Assembly: GCA_028279885.1 (NCBI GenBank)
Contig: JANQMX010000060.1
Coordinates: forward strand, 62,001-126,000
DNA length: 64,000 nucleotides
Reading direction: 5' to 3'
Origin: Rhodovibrionaceae bacterium
Lineage (GTDB): Bacteria > Pseudomonadota > Alphaproteobacteria > Kiloniellales > DSM-21159
In this document: one piece after another, positions 25,518 to 33,877 of the stretch
Layout of the letters: each line of letters starts with the position of its first letter
Position numbering within the stretch: the first letter of the stretch is position 1
Position numbers and translations under genes: made by a program
The notes under the pieces: generated by a model
What the model was told of the DNA's origin: nothing
The model's input: only the letters and a program-made list of their open reading frames with translations
The model's database searches: none

Positions 25518-26174
25518 ATGGAAATCGTCGCGACCAACAGCCAGTCGACCACGAGCAATGCGTCTCAGGCGAACGACCAGCTGTTCGAGGACTATGAGGC
25601 CTTCCTGCAGCTGCTCACCACGCAGCTTCAGCACCAGGATCCGCTCGATCCCATGGATACGGCCGAATACACCGATCAGCTGACGCAGTACGCGATCCTC
25701 GAACAGAATGTCGCCACCAACGACAACCTCGAGCAGCTCATCGGCCTCACCACGACGAGCACCAATACGGCCGCGCTGCAGTACATCGGGCAAACCGCCG
25801 AGATCGACAGCAACTACGCCATGCTGTCCGACGGCAGCGCGACCTGGAGCTACAGCCCCAGCGAGACGACGGCCGAGGTCTCGCTGATCGTGCGGGACCA
25901 GGACGGACGCCAGGTCTACGAGGAGAGCGGCGAGACCGGCATAGGCAAACAGATCTTCGTCTGGGACGGTCAGACGAACCGCGGCAGCACGGCAGCCAAC
26001 GGTATCTACAGCCTCGAAGTCGTTGCCAGCGATCGAAACGGTGAGGCGGTCGCCACCGAGGTGACTTCCTTCGGAGAGATCACCGGCGTGGATACGACCG
26101 ACGGCGACGTCGTCTACGTCGTCGGCGAGCTTCGCGTCAGCGAAGCGGCGCTCCTCGGCATCGGGAACGACTGA
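25518..26174 (+). CDS. flgD: Flagellar hook-capping protein FlgD
   Basis: A 218-residue hook scaffold protein. The N-terminal capping region has DYEAFLQLLTTQLQHQDPLDPMDTAEYTDQL (the FlgD signature), and the C-terminal tudor/FnIII-like part has VRDQDGRQVYEESGETG and FVWDGQTNRGSTAANGIYSLEV. It forms the temporary cap under which FlgE assembles. It is first in the plus-strand hook operon and precedes flgE by 62 bases. Confidence 0.94.
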   Translation: MEIVATNSQSTTSNASQANDQLFEDYEAFLQLLTTQLQHQDPLDPMDTAEYTDQLTQYAILEQNVATNDNLEQLIGLTTTSTNTAALQYIGQTAEIDSNYAMLSDGSATWSYSPSETTAEVSLIVRDQDGRQVYEESGETGIGKQIFVWDGQTNRGSTAANGIYSLEVVASDRNGEAVATEVTSFGEITGVDTTDGDVVYVVGELRVSEAALLGIGND

Positions 26175-26236
26175 GTCACGTCACGGGTAAGCCGGAACCG
26201 GCGCCCATCGCAACCCGCATAGAAAGGTGAACTACG

Positions 26237-27505
26237 ATGAGTCTCTATGGCGCCATGCAAGCGGCGGTCTCCGGCCTCAATGCACAGAGCCAGACGCTCG
26301 CCATCATTTCTGACAACATCGCCAACTCCAGCACCACCGGCTACAAGACCACCCAGGCCAGCTTCAGCAGCCTGGTGACCCAGCAGTCGGCGTCGAGCCA
26401 GTACTCCGCCGGCGGCGTCTCGGTCACGGGGATGCAGAACGTCACCGAGCAGGGCCTGATCGAGGCGACCTCCTCCAGCACCCACATGGCGATCGACGGC
26501 AACGGGCTCTTCGTCGTTACCGACGCCAATGGTGACTACTTCTACACCCGCGACGGCGAGTTCGAGATCGACGACGAAGGCTACCTGAGAACCAATGACG
26601 GCTACTACCTCATGGCCTACGAGCTGGACGACAACGGCAACCCCGTCGGCGGCAACTCGAATGACTTGGCGAGCTTGAGCCGGGTCAACGTCAGTGACGT
26701 CACCGGCACCGCAACGGCCACCCAGTCGATCGAGCTGGAAGCCAACTTGCCGGCCGATGCGGCAATCGGCGACACCTTCGACACCACGGTGCAGATCCAC
26801 GACAGCCTCGGCGTGGCTCAGAATCTCGGGCTGACCTGGGAGAAGACCAACGCCAATGAGTGGAGTCTCTCCATCGACGATCCCAACTCGCCGAGCGACA
26901 GCGCTGTCACCACCGGCACGATGACCGGCGGCCCTTACACCCTGACCTTCAACCAGGACGGCACCTTGGCGACTGCCGTGCCCGCGCTCGACTTCACCGT
27001 CACGGGTTGGACGTCAGGCGCTGCCGACAGCACCATTTCGCTGGATCTCGGAACGCCGGGCAGCGCCGATGGCATCACGCAGTTCGCCTCGGATGACGGC
27101 GATGCCGACTTTCAGCTCTACGCCATCGAGCAGGACGGCGCGCACTACGGTCAGCTGAGCTCGGTCGAGATCGACGAGGACGGCACGGTGGTTGCCCACT
27201 TCGACAATGACGACGCGCGCGACATCTACGAGATCCCAATCGCGACCTTTCCCAACGAGAACGGGCTGCAGCGGCACAGCGGCAACGCTTACTCCGCGAC
27301 CCAGCAGTCGGGCGCCTACTTGCTGAGCTCGGCCGGCGATGCCGGTGCCGGCACCATCGTCTCCGGCGCCTTGGAAGCCTCCACCGTCGATATCGCCGAC
27401 GAGTTCACCCGCATGATCGTTGCGCAGGAAGCCTACTCGGCCGCATCGCGCGTCATCACCACCAGCGACGAGATGATGAGCGAACTGCTCAACATCGTCC
27501 GCTAG
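26237..27505 (+). CDS. flgE: Flagellar hook protein FlgE
   Basis: A 422-residue hook protein. It begins MSLYGAMQAAVSGLNAQSQ with ISDNIANSSTTGYKTTQASF, the rod/hook N-terminal motif, and ends with the matching C-terminal helix (FTRMIVAQEAYSAASRVITTSDEMMSELLNIVR). The middle holds a FlgE D2 domain. AAGGTG lies upstream of ATG 26237. It is in operon order between flgD and two small genes. Confidence 0.95.
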   Translation: MSLYGAMQAAVSGLNAQSQTLAIISDNIANSSTTGYKTTQASFSSLVTQQSASSQYSAGGVSVTGMQNVTEQGLIEATSSSTHMAIDGNGLFVVTDANGDYFYTRDGEFEIDDEGYLRTNDGYYLMAYELDDNGNPVGGNSNDLASLSRVNVSDVTGTATATQSIELEANLPADAAIGDTFDTTVQIHDSLGVAQNLGLTWEKTNANEWSLSIDDPNSPSDSAVTTGTMTGGPYTLTFNQDGTLATAVPALDFTVTGWTSGAADSTISLDLGTPGSADGITQFASDDGDADFQLYAIEQDGAHYGQLSSVEIDEDGTVVAHFDNDDARDIYEIPIATFPNENGLQRHSGNAYSATQQSGAYLLSSAGDAGAGTIVSGALEASTVDIADEFTRMIVAQEAYSAASRVITTSDEMMSELLNIVR

Positions 27506-27524
27506 GCCGAGAGGAGCAGCGGCT

Positions 27525-27866
27525 ATGTCATCCGACAAATTGCGGGCTTTGGCGCCTCTGCCTGACCGGGCGATCCGCGCCGCCGCCGGCAAGGACGCGG
27601 TTCGCCTGGCCCACCGGGTGGCCGGCGCCATTCGTCGAGCGGAGTCCATCCTGGCAGCGGCCCACGAGGCCGCCGAGATCGGCGATCACGTTGCCAGACG
27701 TGAAGCGCGGCGCCTTGCCCTGGCCGAAGCGGACGCGCTGCAGCGGCTCTCCGAACAGTTGGCCGAAGCAAGCCGCGAGGTCGCCGATACCCTGGCTCTG
27801 ACCTCACGCGCCATGGCGGCTTCGCAGGCCTATCGCGGCTGCGAGCATGGCGGTGCGACCCGATGA
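27525..27866 (+). CDS. Unknown small helical protein in the hook operon
   Basis: A 113-residue, Ala/Arg-rich, all-helical protein with no signal peptide or membrane segment. GAGGAG precedes ATG 27525 and its TGA overlaps the ATG of the next gene, so it is very probably translated. Heptad-like repeats (RVAGAIRRAESILAAAHEAA; RLALAEADALQRLSEQLAEA) suggest a coiled-coil. Placement between flgE and a FlgN-like gene suggests a flagellar accessory or chaperone, but I do not recognise the family. Confidence 0.65.
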   Translation: MSSDKLRALAPLPDRAIRAAAGKDAVRLAHRVAGAIRRAESILAAAHEAAEIGDHVARREARRLALAEADALQRLSEQLAEASREVADTLALTSRAMAASQAYRGCEHGGATR

Positions 27867-28402
27867 ACAGTCTACCAATCACCCAAGACAGAGAGGATGG
27901 TTCGATGACAGCGATGCTGAAGGATTACGAAGCGGCAACCCCCCAGGTGGACGGTCTGGACGAGTCGGAGCGTTTCGCCGGCTCCTACGTCGAGTTCCTG
28001 GCTTCGGTCCGGGGTCTGGAAGAGCTTCTGAAGCGAGAAAACGCGCTGCTCCGCGCCGGTCAGGCGCAGGAGCTGGATGCGCAGTCCGACCGCAAGCAGG
28101 AATTGGCCGGCCCGCTGCGCGCGCTCTTCGCCAAGATGCTGGAAAGGCCGGAGTTCCTGCAGGGCGAGGACAACGCCAATCGCAATGCTCTGGTTGAGCG
28201 TATCAAGCAGGTCCAGAAGCTGCTGAGCGAAAACCGACTGCTGCTCAATGCGTCGAAAGTTGCGACCTATCGGCGGATCGAGGCGGCGGTCGAGGCGCGC
28301 CGGCAATTGGCGGGCGCAGGCCAGCGCTACGAGAGCTCCGGTGCTTGCGATGCAGGTCACGGCACTGCGCTCCGCAGCGCCGTCATGAGCCGCAAGATCT
28401 GA
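27863..28402 (+). CDS. FlgN-like flagellar export chaperone
   Basis: A 179-residue helical protein just upstream of flgK and flgL, the substrates of FlgN. Length, coiled-coil pattern (GLEELLKRENALLRAGQAQELD, then NALVERIKQVQKLLSENRLLLNASKVATYRR) and position fit FlgN, which holds FlgK/FlgL before export. ATG 27863 overlaps the previous stop; ATG 27905 with AGAGG upstream would give 165 residues and is equally possible. Confidence 0.65.
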   Translation: MNSLPITQDREDGSMTAMLKDYEAATPQVDGLDESERFAGSYVEFLASVRGLEELLKRENALLRAGQAQELDAQSDRKQELAGPLRALFAKMLERPEFLQGEDNANRNALVERIKQVQKLLSENRLLLNASKVATYRRIEAAVEARRQLAGAGQRYESSGACDAGHGTALRSAVMSRKI

Positions 28403-28436
28403 GCGGCGCGACCAAGAGACCGACGAAGGCAGCACC

Positions 28437-30182
28437 ATGTCGCTCAGCGCCTCCCTCTCCATTGCCTCGAGTGGCCTGTCGGCAACGCAGAGTCAGATCA
28501 AGACGGTCTCCAACAACATCACCAATGCGGACGCCGCCGGTTATACCAAGAAGACGGCGGCCACCGAGAGTCGGGTCATTGCGGGGCAGGGGGCTGGCGT
28601 CAATGCCGCCGAAGTGACCAGCGCCGTCGACAAGACCCTGCTGCTTCAGCGCAACCAGGCCGCAAGCGAGGCTGGCGAGGCAGCGGTCGTCGCCAGTTAC
28701 ACGGACTCGCTGCAGTCCTCGTTGGGTTCGCTCAGCGGCGACAGCTCCCTGTCTGACTCGGTCGACGGGCTGGTGACGTCCTTGGATGCCTTGGCGATTG
28801 CGCCGGACAGCAGCAGCGACAAAGCCATCGTCGTCGACGAGGCGGAGCGGCTGGCGAACGAGATCAATCAGCTTTCCGATGAGATCCAGACGCTGCGGGG
28901 GCGGGCAGACAAGGAGATCGCCGATTCCGTGGAGGACGTGAACGCGACCTTGCACCGTATCGATGAGCTCAATGAGCAGATCGCCGACAACGAAGCGCGA
29001 GAGCGTTCTACGGCCGACTTGGAAGACCAGCGCGCCATGGCACTCGAAAGCCTGTCGCGCGAGATGGACATCACCTACTTCACCAACTCGAAGAACCAGG
29101 TGCAGATCTACTCCGCCGGCGGCACACCGCTGCTGGACAGCCAGGTTCATGAGCTGGAGTTCAATGCGGCATCCAGCGTCGAGCGGGCCGTCACCTATGA
29201 CCCGGGCGGCGGCAGCGGCCTGTCGGGCATAACGGTGAACGGTCAGGACATCACGTCGGAGATCGGCTCCGGTGAGATCGGCGGTTTGTTGACCTTGCGT
29301 GACGACACGCTGGTGGATCGCCAGGCCGAAGTCGACGAGCTGGCAGAGACCCTGGCGGACTCTGTCAACGCAGCGCACAACCAAGGCACCAGCGTGCCTG
29401 CCTCGGCCAGCCTGACGGGAACGACGCAGGTCGTCGGGACGGATGCCTTCGCCGGCAGTGGGACCGTCCGCATCGCCGTGGTGGACGCGCAAGGAACTGT
29501 TCAGCAGACGGCGGACCTCGATCTCTCGCTTTATGCCACCTACGACGACTTTGTGGCGGCGGTTGATGCTATTCCCGGACTCTCGGCCTCGATCGACGGC
29601 CAAGGCCAGGTGACCCTGGCCGCCGACGATCCGCAGATGGGCCTGAGCATCAACGAGATGGACAGTGCCGTCGGCGCCGACGCCAAGGGGCTGTCCGATC
29701 ATCTCGGCCTCAATGACCTTTTCGTCGTCGATGGCGGCGGGCGAATTTCGGTGCGTCAGGACATCTCCGACAATCCGGATCGGCTTGCCACGGCGACGCT
29801 GAGCAACGCGGCCGGTCTCGCCGTCGGCGACGCCGGGGCCGCGAGCGGCGATGCCAGCACCACCGAGGCGCTGGTGGCCGCACTCGCGGGCGATCAGTCT
29901 TTCGATGCCGCCGGTCAACTGGGGGCGCAGAGCGAGTCTATCGGCGGCTACGCGGCCGAGCTGACGGCTTCGATCGCGCGGGAGGCCGACAATGCGGACG
30001 CCAGTGCGCAAAGCGCCAACCTGATCTACGACAACCTGATGGCGGCCATCGCAGAACAGTCCGGGGTCAACCTGGACGAGGAAACCGCCGAACTGAGCAT
30101 CCTGGAGAACAACTACTCCGCCATGGCGAACGTCATCCAAGTCATTCAGGAGATGTACGACTCGCTGATGGCGATGGTGTGA
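28437..30182 (+). CDS. flgK: Flagellar hook-associated protein FlgK
   Basis: A 581-residue HAP1, the first junction protein between hook and filament. N-terminus MSLSASLSIASSGLSATQSQ with VSNNITNADAAGYTKK is the hook/rod motif; a long coiled-coil (NEINQLSDEIQTLRGRADKEI, HRIDELNEQIADNEARER) and the C-terminal D0 (SGVNLDEETAELSILENNYSAMANVIQVIQEMYDSL) are typical FlgK. GAAGG precedes ATG 28437. It is followed by flgL at 20 bases. Confidence 0.95.
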   Translation: MSLSASLSIASSGLSATQSQIKTVSNNITNADAAGYTKKTAATESRVIAGQGAGVNAAEVTSAVDKTLLLQRNQAASEAGEAAVVASYTDSLQSSLGSLSGDSSLSDSVDGLVTSLDALAIAPDSSSDKAIVVDEAERLANEINQLSDEIQTLRGRADKEIADSVEDVNATLHRIDELNEQIADNEARERSTADLEDQRAMALESLSREMDITYFTNSKNQVQIYSAGGTPLLDSQVHELEFNAASSVERAVTYDPGGGSGLSGITVNGQDITSEIGSGEIGGLLTLRDDTLVDRQAEVDELAETLADSVNAAHNQGTSVPASASLTGTTQVVGTDAFAGSGTVRIAVVDAQGTVQQTADLDLSLYATYDDFVAAVDAIPGLSASIDGQGQVTLAADDPQMGLSINEMDSAVGADAKGLSDHLGLNDLFVVDGGGRISVRQDISDNPDRLATATLSNAAGLAVGDAGAASGDASTTEALVAALAGDQSFDAAGQLGAQSESIGGYAAELTASIAREADNADASAQSANLIYDNLMAAIAEQSGVNLDEETAELSILENNYSAMANVIQVIQEMYDSLMAMV

Positions 30183-30202
30183 GGATAAAGGGGTAAGAGG
30201 AC

Positions 30203-31105
30203 ATGGAACGAGTCGCCAGTTTCAGCCATCAGCGACAGCTGATCGCGCAAGCCATGAGCGTTCAGACGAAGGTGGCCACGGCACAGGTCGAGGTGGCCAG
30301 CGGCCAGAAAGCCACCGACTATAAGGGCGTTGCCTCGAACACGCGCCTGCTGGTGACGCTGGAGGGCGAGCTCGAGCGCGCCGAGCGCTATATCGACAAC
30401 GGCAACGTCGTCTCCGCTCGTATCGAGACGAGCTACGATGCCGTCTCCCAGATCGTCAACATCGCGACCGATGCCCGGGTCTGGCTGAGCGAAGGCCTCT
30501 CGGGGACGGGCAATGTCGCGACCTTCAACCAGCAGGGGCAGTCCGCTCTCGAAGAGATCGCCAGTCTGCTCAACACTCAGCAGGACGGTCGCTATCTCTT
30601 CGGCGGCGACCAGACAGATCAGCCGCCGATCGACCTAAGCACCTATCCGCCGGCGACCACGCCCTCGACGGCGGACGTCTCCTACTACCAAGGCGACGGC
30701 GAGATCGCGTCCTATCAGGCCTCTCCGGACCTGAGGATCGACTACGGCGTCACAGCGGACAGCGCAGGCTTCGAGAAGCTCATGCGGGCCATGAACCTGG
30801 CCGCCAACGCGAGCAGCGATCCGGTCGATACGGCCGCGCTGGAGGAAGCCTACGATTTGACGACAGAGGCGCTCGACGACCTCTTGGTCGAGCAGACCAA
30901 CCTTTCTCTGGCTGCCGACAAGGTGGAGCGGGCGATCGACACCAACCTGGACTATCAGCTCTACAGCCAGGCTCTGATCGAAGACCTGAAGAATGTCGAT
31001 ATCGCGGAGGCCTCGGCCAAGCTGAGCTCCTACGAAGCCCAGCTCGAAGCCTCCTACAGCGTTCTCAATATCCTGAACCGCATGTCGCTCGTGGACTATC
31101 TGTAG
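30203..31105 (+). CDS. flgL: Flagellar hook-associated protein FlgL
   Basis: A 300-residue HAP3 that adapts the FlgK ring to flagellin. The N-terminus (QAMSVQTKVATAQVEVASGQKATDY) and C-terminus (SKLSSYEAQLEASYSVLNILNRMSLVDYL) resemble flagellin D0/D1, as expected, and LLNTQQDGRYLFGGDQTDQPP is the FlgL middle motif. AAGAGG precedes ATG 30203. Last gene of the hook operon; it converges on the LysR gene. Confidence 0.93.
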   Translation: MERVASFSHQRQLIAQAMSVQTKVATAQVEVASGQKATDYKGVASNTRLLVTLEGELERAERYIDNGNVVSARIETSYDAVSQIVNIATDARVWLSEGLSGTGNVATFNQQGQSALEEIASLLNTQQDGRYLFGGDQTDQPPIDLSTYPPATTPSTADVSYYQGDGEIASYQASPDLRIDYGVTADSAGFEKLMRAMNLAANASSDPVDTAALEEAYDLTTEALDDLLVEQTNLSLAADKVERAIDTNLDYQLYSQALIEDLKNVDIAEASAKLSSYEAQLEASYSVLNILNRMSLVDYL

Positions 31106-31189
31106 AGGACGAGGAGCCAAGTCGGCGCTGGACGTCGCTTGTCGCGTTACGAAAGTGGGAGAGGGGTGGCTGCACGCTTTGAGGCGGCG

Positions 31190-32092
31190 CTAACGGGACA
31201 GCCTGTTGGGATTGCGAAAGCTGGTGACCTTCATCGCCGCCTCGGCGACGATCACGGGGAGTGGCGATACGGGCTTCTGAGCGCAGGCAACGAAGAAGTC
31301 CAGCGGCGGCATCGACGGTTGGACGTCCAGAACGCAGAGCTCGCCCGTCGCAATGGCGTCCGAGAAGATGCTGGGAGGGAGCAGGCTGACCCCAAGGCCC
31401 GACGCGGTCAATGCAAAGACCACGTTGAGGCTGTTGCAGTAGTACATGCGATTTGGGTTCGCGTTGTTCATGGTGAACCAACGCTCGATGTCTTCGTGCA
31501 AGCTCGATGCCTTGGGCAGAGATATGATCGGAAACTGCTCCAGGTCGTGCGGTGACAGCACGCTACGCTGATGCTCGAGCTTCGGGCTGGCCATCCAGCA
31601 ATAGTCGATGCTCCCCAAATGATGCCAGTCCAGGCCGATGTCGAGTATCGGCCCCGGGAGCATTACGATATCGTGCTCGCCGGCAGCCAGCTTAGCCCAG
31701 AGATCCAAGGTGAGGCCGATCTCCAGTTCCAGGACGACCTGCGGATAGGCCTCGTTCATGTGAGCGACCAGTGTCGGCAACCAGGTCAACGCGATCGTCT
31801 CGGTGGCGCCCACGCGGATGCGCCCGGACAGCGTGCTGCGATCTCCCATCCTGATGTGAATCGTCGAAGCGAGATTCAACATGCTCTCCGCATAATCGAA
31901 GAGATCGCGCCCTTTGGATGTCAGGTGGGCGCGTCGGCTCGCCGTATCGAACAGCGTCACGCCCAGGTCTCGCTGCAGCTCCCGAATTCGCATGGAGATC
32001 GCCGGCTGGGTCGTGTTCAGCGTCTTTGCCGCAGCGCTGTAGCTGCCAAGGCGGACGATCCAATAGAAGGCTTCCAGTTGCCTCAGTTCCAT
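31190..32092 (-). CDS. LysR-family transcriptional regulator
   Basis: A 300-residue LTTR. Residues 1-60 are the winged helix: MELRQLEAFYWIVRLGSYSAAAK, TLNTTQPAISMRIRELQRDLG. The periplasmic-binding-like effector domain covers about 90-290. It is divergent from the TRAP transporter operon with a 171-base gap, the usual arrangement for an LTTR that activates the neighbouring operon in response to its substrate. Confidence 0.92.
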   Translation of the reverse strand: MELRQLEAFYWIVRLGSYSAAAKTLNTTQPAISMRIRELQRDLGVTLFDTASRRAHLTSKGRDLFDYAESMLNLASTIHIRMGDRSTLSGRIRVGATETIALTWLPTLVAHMNEAYPQVVLELEIGLTLDLWAKLAAGEHDIVMLPGPILDIGLDWHHLGSIDYCWMASPKLEHQRSVLSPHDLEQFPIISLPKASSLHEDIERWFTMNNANPNRMYYCNSLNVVFALTASGLGVSLLPPSIFSDAIATGELCVLDVQPSMPPLDFFVACAQKPVSPLPVIVAEAAMKVTSFRNPNRLSR

Positions 32093-32263
32093 ATTATCAG
32101 TCTAGCTTATGAATAATAATAATAAAACATAATTAGTCATGATAAGAAAAGTGTGCTGCTATTGGCTCGCACAGGTCGGGAACCAACCCGGCCGTGCTGA
32201 GCCGGCGCCGATGGTCGACACCTTTCGAGTTACGGCGCTGCGACAGCTATAGGGAGAAGTGCA
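32093..32263. promoter_or_regulatory. Divergent promoter region between lysR and TRAP operon
   Basis: A strongly AT-rich patch at 32095-32150 contains an (AAT)n run and the inverted repeat TTATG (32107-32111) / CATAA (32128-32132), plus outer arms CTTAT (32106) / ATAAG (32143). It fits a LysR-type binding site, but the exact operator cannot be fixed by eye. GGGAGAAG at its right end is the dctP ribosome site. Confidence 0.5.
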
Positions 32264-33295
32264 ATGAAGACAGTATTGAGCAGGCTTGCCCTCATGGGGG
32301 CCTTCGCGCTGACGTCGGCATTCGGCGTGAGCGGCGCGAGCGCAGTGACGCTTCAGATGAATCATCAGATGCCCGCGACGGCCGTCGGATCGAAGGTCGA
32401 TCAGTGGTTCGCCGACGAGATCGAGAAGCGGACCGGCGGTGAGGTGAAGATTAAGATCTTCTGGTCCGAGGGCCTGGGCAAGGCCAATGAAACTCTGTCG
32501 CTGCTTCAGTCAGGGGCGATCGACATGGCTGGCCTTTCACCCGGTTACTTTCCGGCTCAGCTGCCGCTGTTCACGGCGCCCAACTCCTTTCCTATGGCGA
32601 TCGACAATATCGATCAGGCCAGCACCCTCATGGACCGGCTGGTCCGGGAGGTTCCCGGCTACATGGAAGAAGCGCGGGAGAACGGTCTGCGTCCGCTGTT
32701 CTTTCACGTGCTGAATCCGTACCTCCTGGTCTCCGTAGAGCCCATTACCACCCTTGACCAGATGCAGGGCGTCAAGATGCGCACCTGGGGGTCGCACATG
32801 CCGCGCATGGTGCAAGCCGCAGGGGGGACAGCCGTGACACTCAGCCTGCCCGACATCTACGAAGCGCTTTCGCGCGGCGTTGTCGACGCAGCCCCCTTCG
32901 CGGTCGACCTGGTTGTGACCTACAACATCTTCGAAGTGGCAAAGAACGTCAGTCAGATCACGCTTTGGGATGGTCCGACCTGGGGGGTGTGGATCAGTGA
33001 AGCCGGCTGGTCGAAGCTCACGCCCGAACAACAGGAAATCTTCAAGACGGTCGCGGAGGAAGCTCGGGTACGCGATCTCGAGGCCGTCAGGGCGGCCGCA
33101 TCAAGCTCGAAAGAGCTGCTCGTCGAGAAGGGCGTGGCGTTTCATGAGTTCTCGGCCGCTGATGCGCAAGCCTGGAAGGGGGCACTGCCCGATTTCTTTG
33201 CCGAGTGGATTGTCGAGATGGAGGCGCGCGGCAAGGGCGAGGCGGCCCGTCAAGCCACGACCATCTGGACCGAAGTCGTCAGCACGGTGAACTGA
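32264..33295 (+). CDS. TRAP transporter solute-binding protein (DctP family)
   Basis: A 343-residue periplasmic binding protein with a Sec signal (about residues 1-27, ending ASA). DctP features include SLLQSGAIDMAGLSPGYFP, GLRPLFFHVLNPY, the signature segment LDQMQGVKMRTWGSHMPRM (with the Arg that normally pairs with a carboxylate), and WGVWISEAGWSKLTPEQQ. It delivers an organic acid to the DctQM permeases that follow. The first Arg of the usual KxR(x) pattern is present, so a carboxylate ligand is likely, but its identity is not clear. Confidence 0.92.
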   Translation: MKTVLSRLALMGAFALTSAFGVSGASAVTLQMNHQMPATAVGSKVDQWFADEIEKRTGGEVKIKIFWSEGLGKANETLSLLQSGAIDMAGLSPGYFPAQLPLFTAPNSFPMAIDNIDQASTLMDRLVREVPGYMEEARENGLRPLFFHVLNPYLLVSVEPITTLDQMQGVKMRTWGSHMPRMVQAAGGTAVTLSLPDIYEALSRGVVDAAPFAVDLVVTYNIFEVAKNVSQITLWDGPTWGVWISEAGWSKLTPEQQEIFKTVAEEARVRDLEAVRAAASSSKELLVEKGVAFHEFSAADAQAWKGALPDFFAEWIVEMEARGKGEAARQATTIWTEVVSTVN

Positions 33296-33306
33296 TGCAG
33301 GTCGAA

Positions 33307-33328
33307 GGGCTGGCCGCAGTGCCAGCCC
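33307..33328 (+). terminator. Hairpin after the TRAP binding-protein gene
   Basis: A perfect 8-bp stem with a 6-base loop (GGGCTGGC-CGCAGT-GCCAGCCC), 12 bases after the dctP stop, followed by a T/C-rich stretch. Hairpins here usually raise binding-protein over permease expression by attenuation or 3'-end protection. Confidence 0.6.
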
Positions 33329-33364
33329 TCGTTCCTTCCACGGTCTGACAATTGGTATCGCAGC

Positions 33365-33868
33365 ATGCCCAGCAGGAATCGGCTTTATCGATTGAATCGC
33401 GGTGCGGCGATGGTCGCCGGCCTCGCGCTGTTCATGATGATGGTGATTGGCGCCGCCGATGCCTTTTTCACCAAGGCACTGTCGCTGCCGCTTCCGGGTG
33501 TCTACGAGCTCACCGAGACACTGATGGTGATGAGCGCCTTTCTGGCGTTGGCCTTGGCTCAGGCGAATCGTGGCCACATCCGGGTGACCCTCTTCGTCGG
33601 CCTGCTTGCGCCTCGCCTTCGCACGTTTTTCGATGTGGTCGGCAGTGTCCTGACCGCGGTGCTCTTCGTCGGTATCGCCTGGTTTGGCTGGGTGTCCGCG
33701 GTGCACAGTTTCAACGTCGGTGAATTCTCGCCGGGCTCCTTGCCGCTTCCTCTATGGCCGGCCCGGCTGGCGCTCGCGATTGGCGCCAGCTTCATGGTGA
33801 TCCAAAGCCTCGCCGACCTGGCTCACGATCTGGGTGTCCTGTTCGGACGCCGACCCGCTCGGGCATAG
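33365..33868 (+). CDS. TRAP transporter small permease (DctQ family)
   Basis: A 167-residue inner-membrane protein with four helices, the length and pattern of DctQ. ELTETLMVMSAFLALALAQANRGHIRV is the family motif region. It pairs with the DctM subunit, which starts 9 bases later, to form the sodium-coupled TRAP translocator. Confidence 0.88.
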   Translation: MPSRNRLYRLNRGAAMVAGLALFMMMVIGAADAFFTKALSLPLPGVYELTETLMVMSAFLALALAQANRGHIRVTLFVGLLAPRLRTFFDVVGSVLTAVLFVGIAWFGWVSAVHSFNVGEFSPGSLPLPLWPARLALAIGASFMVIQSLADLAHDLGVLFGRRPARA

Positions 33869-33877
33869 GGGCGATCG

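Noticed and set aside
28383-30140. 585-codon minus-strand open frame opposite flgK
   Set aside because: FlgK on the plus strand has all family motifs, a ribosome site and operon context; the antisense product has no recognisable feature.
32107-32132. (AAT)n run as a phase-variable repeat
   Set aside because: Only about four units and not inside a gene; more likely part of an AT-rich LysR-type promoter.
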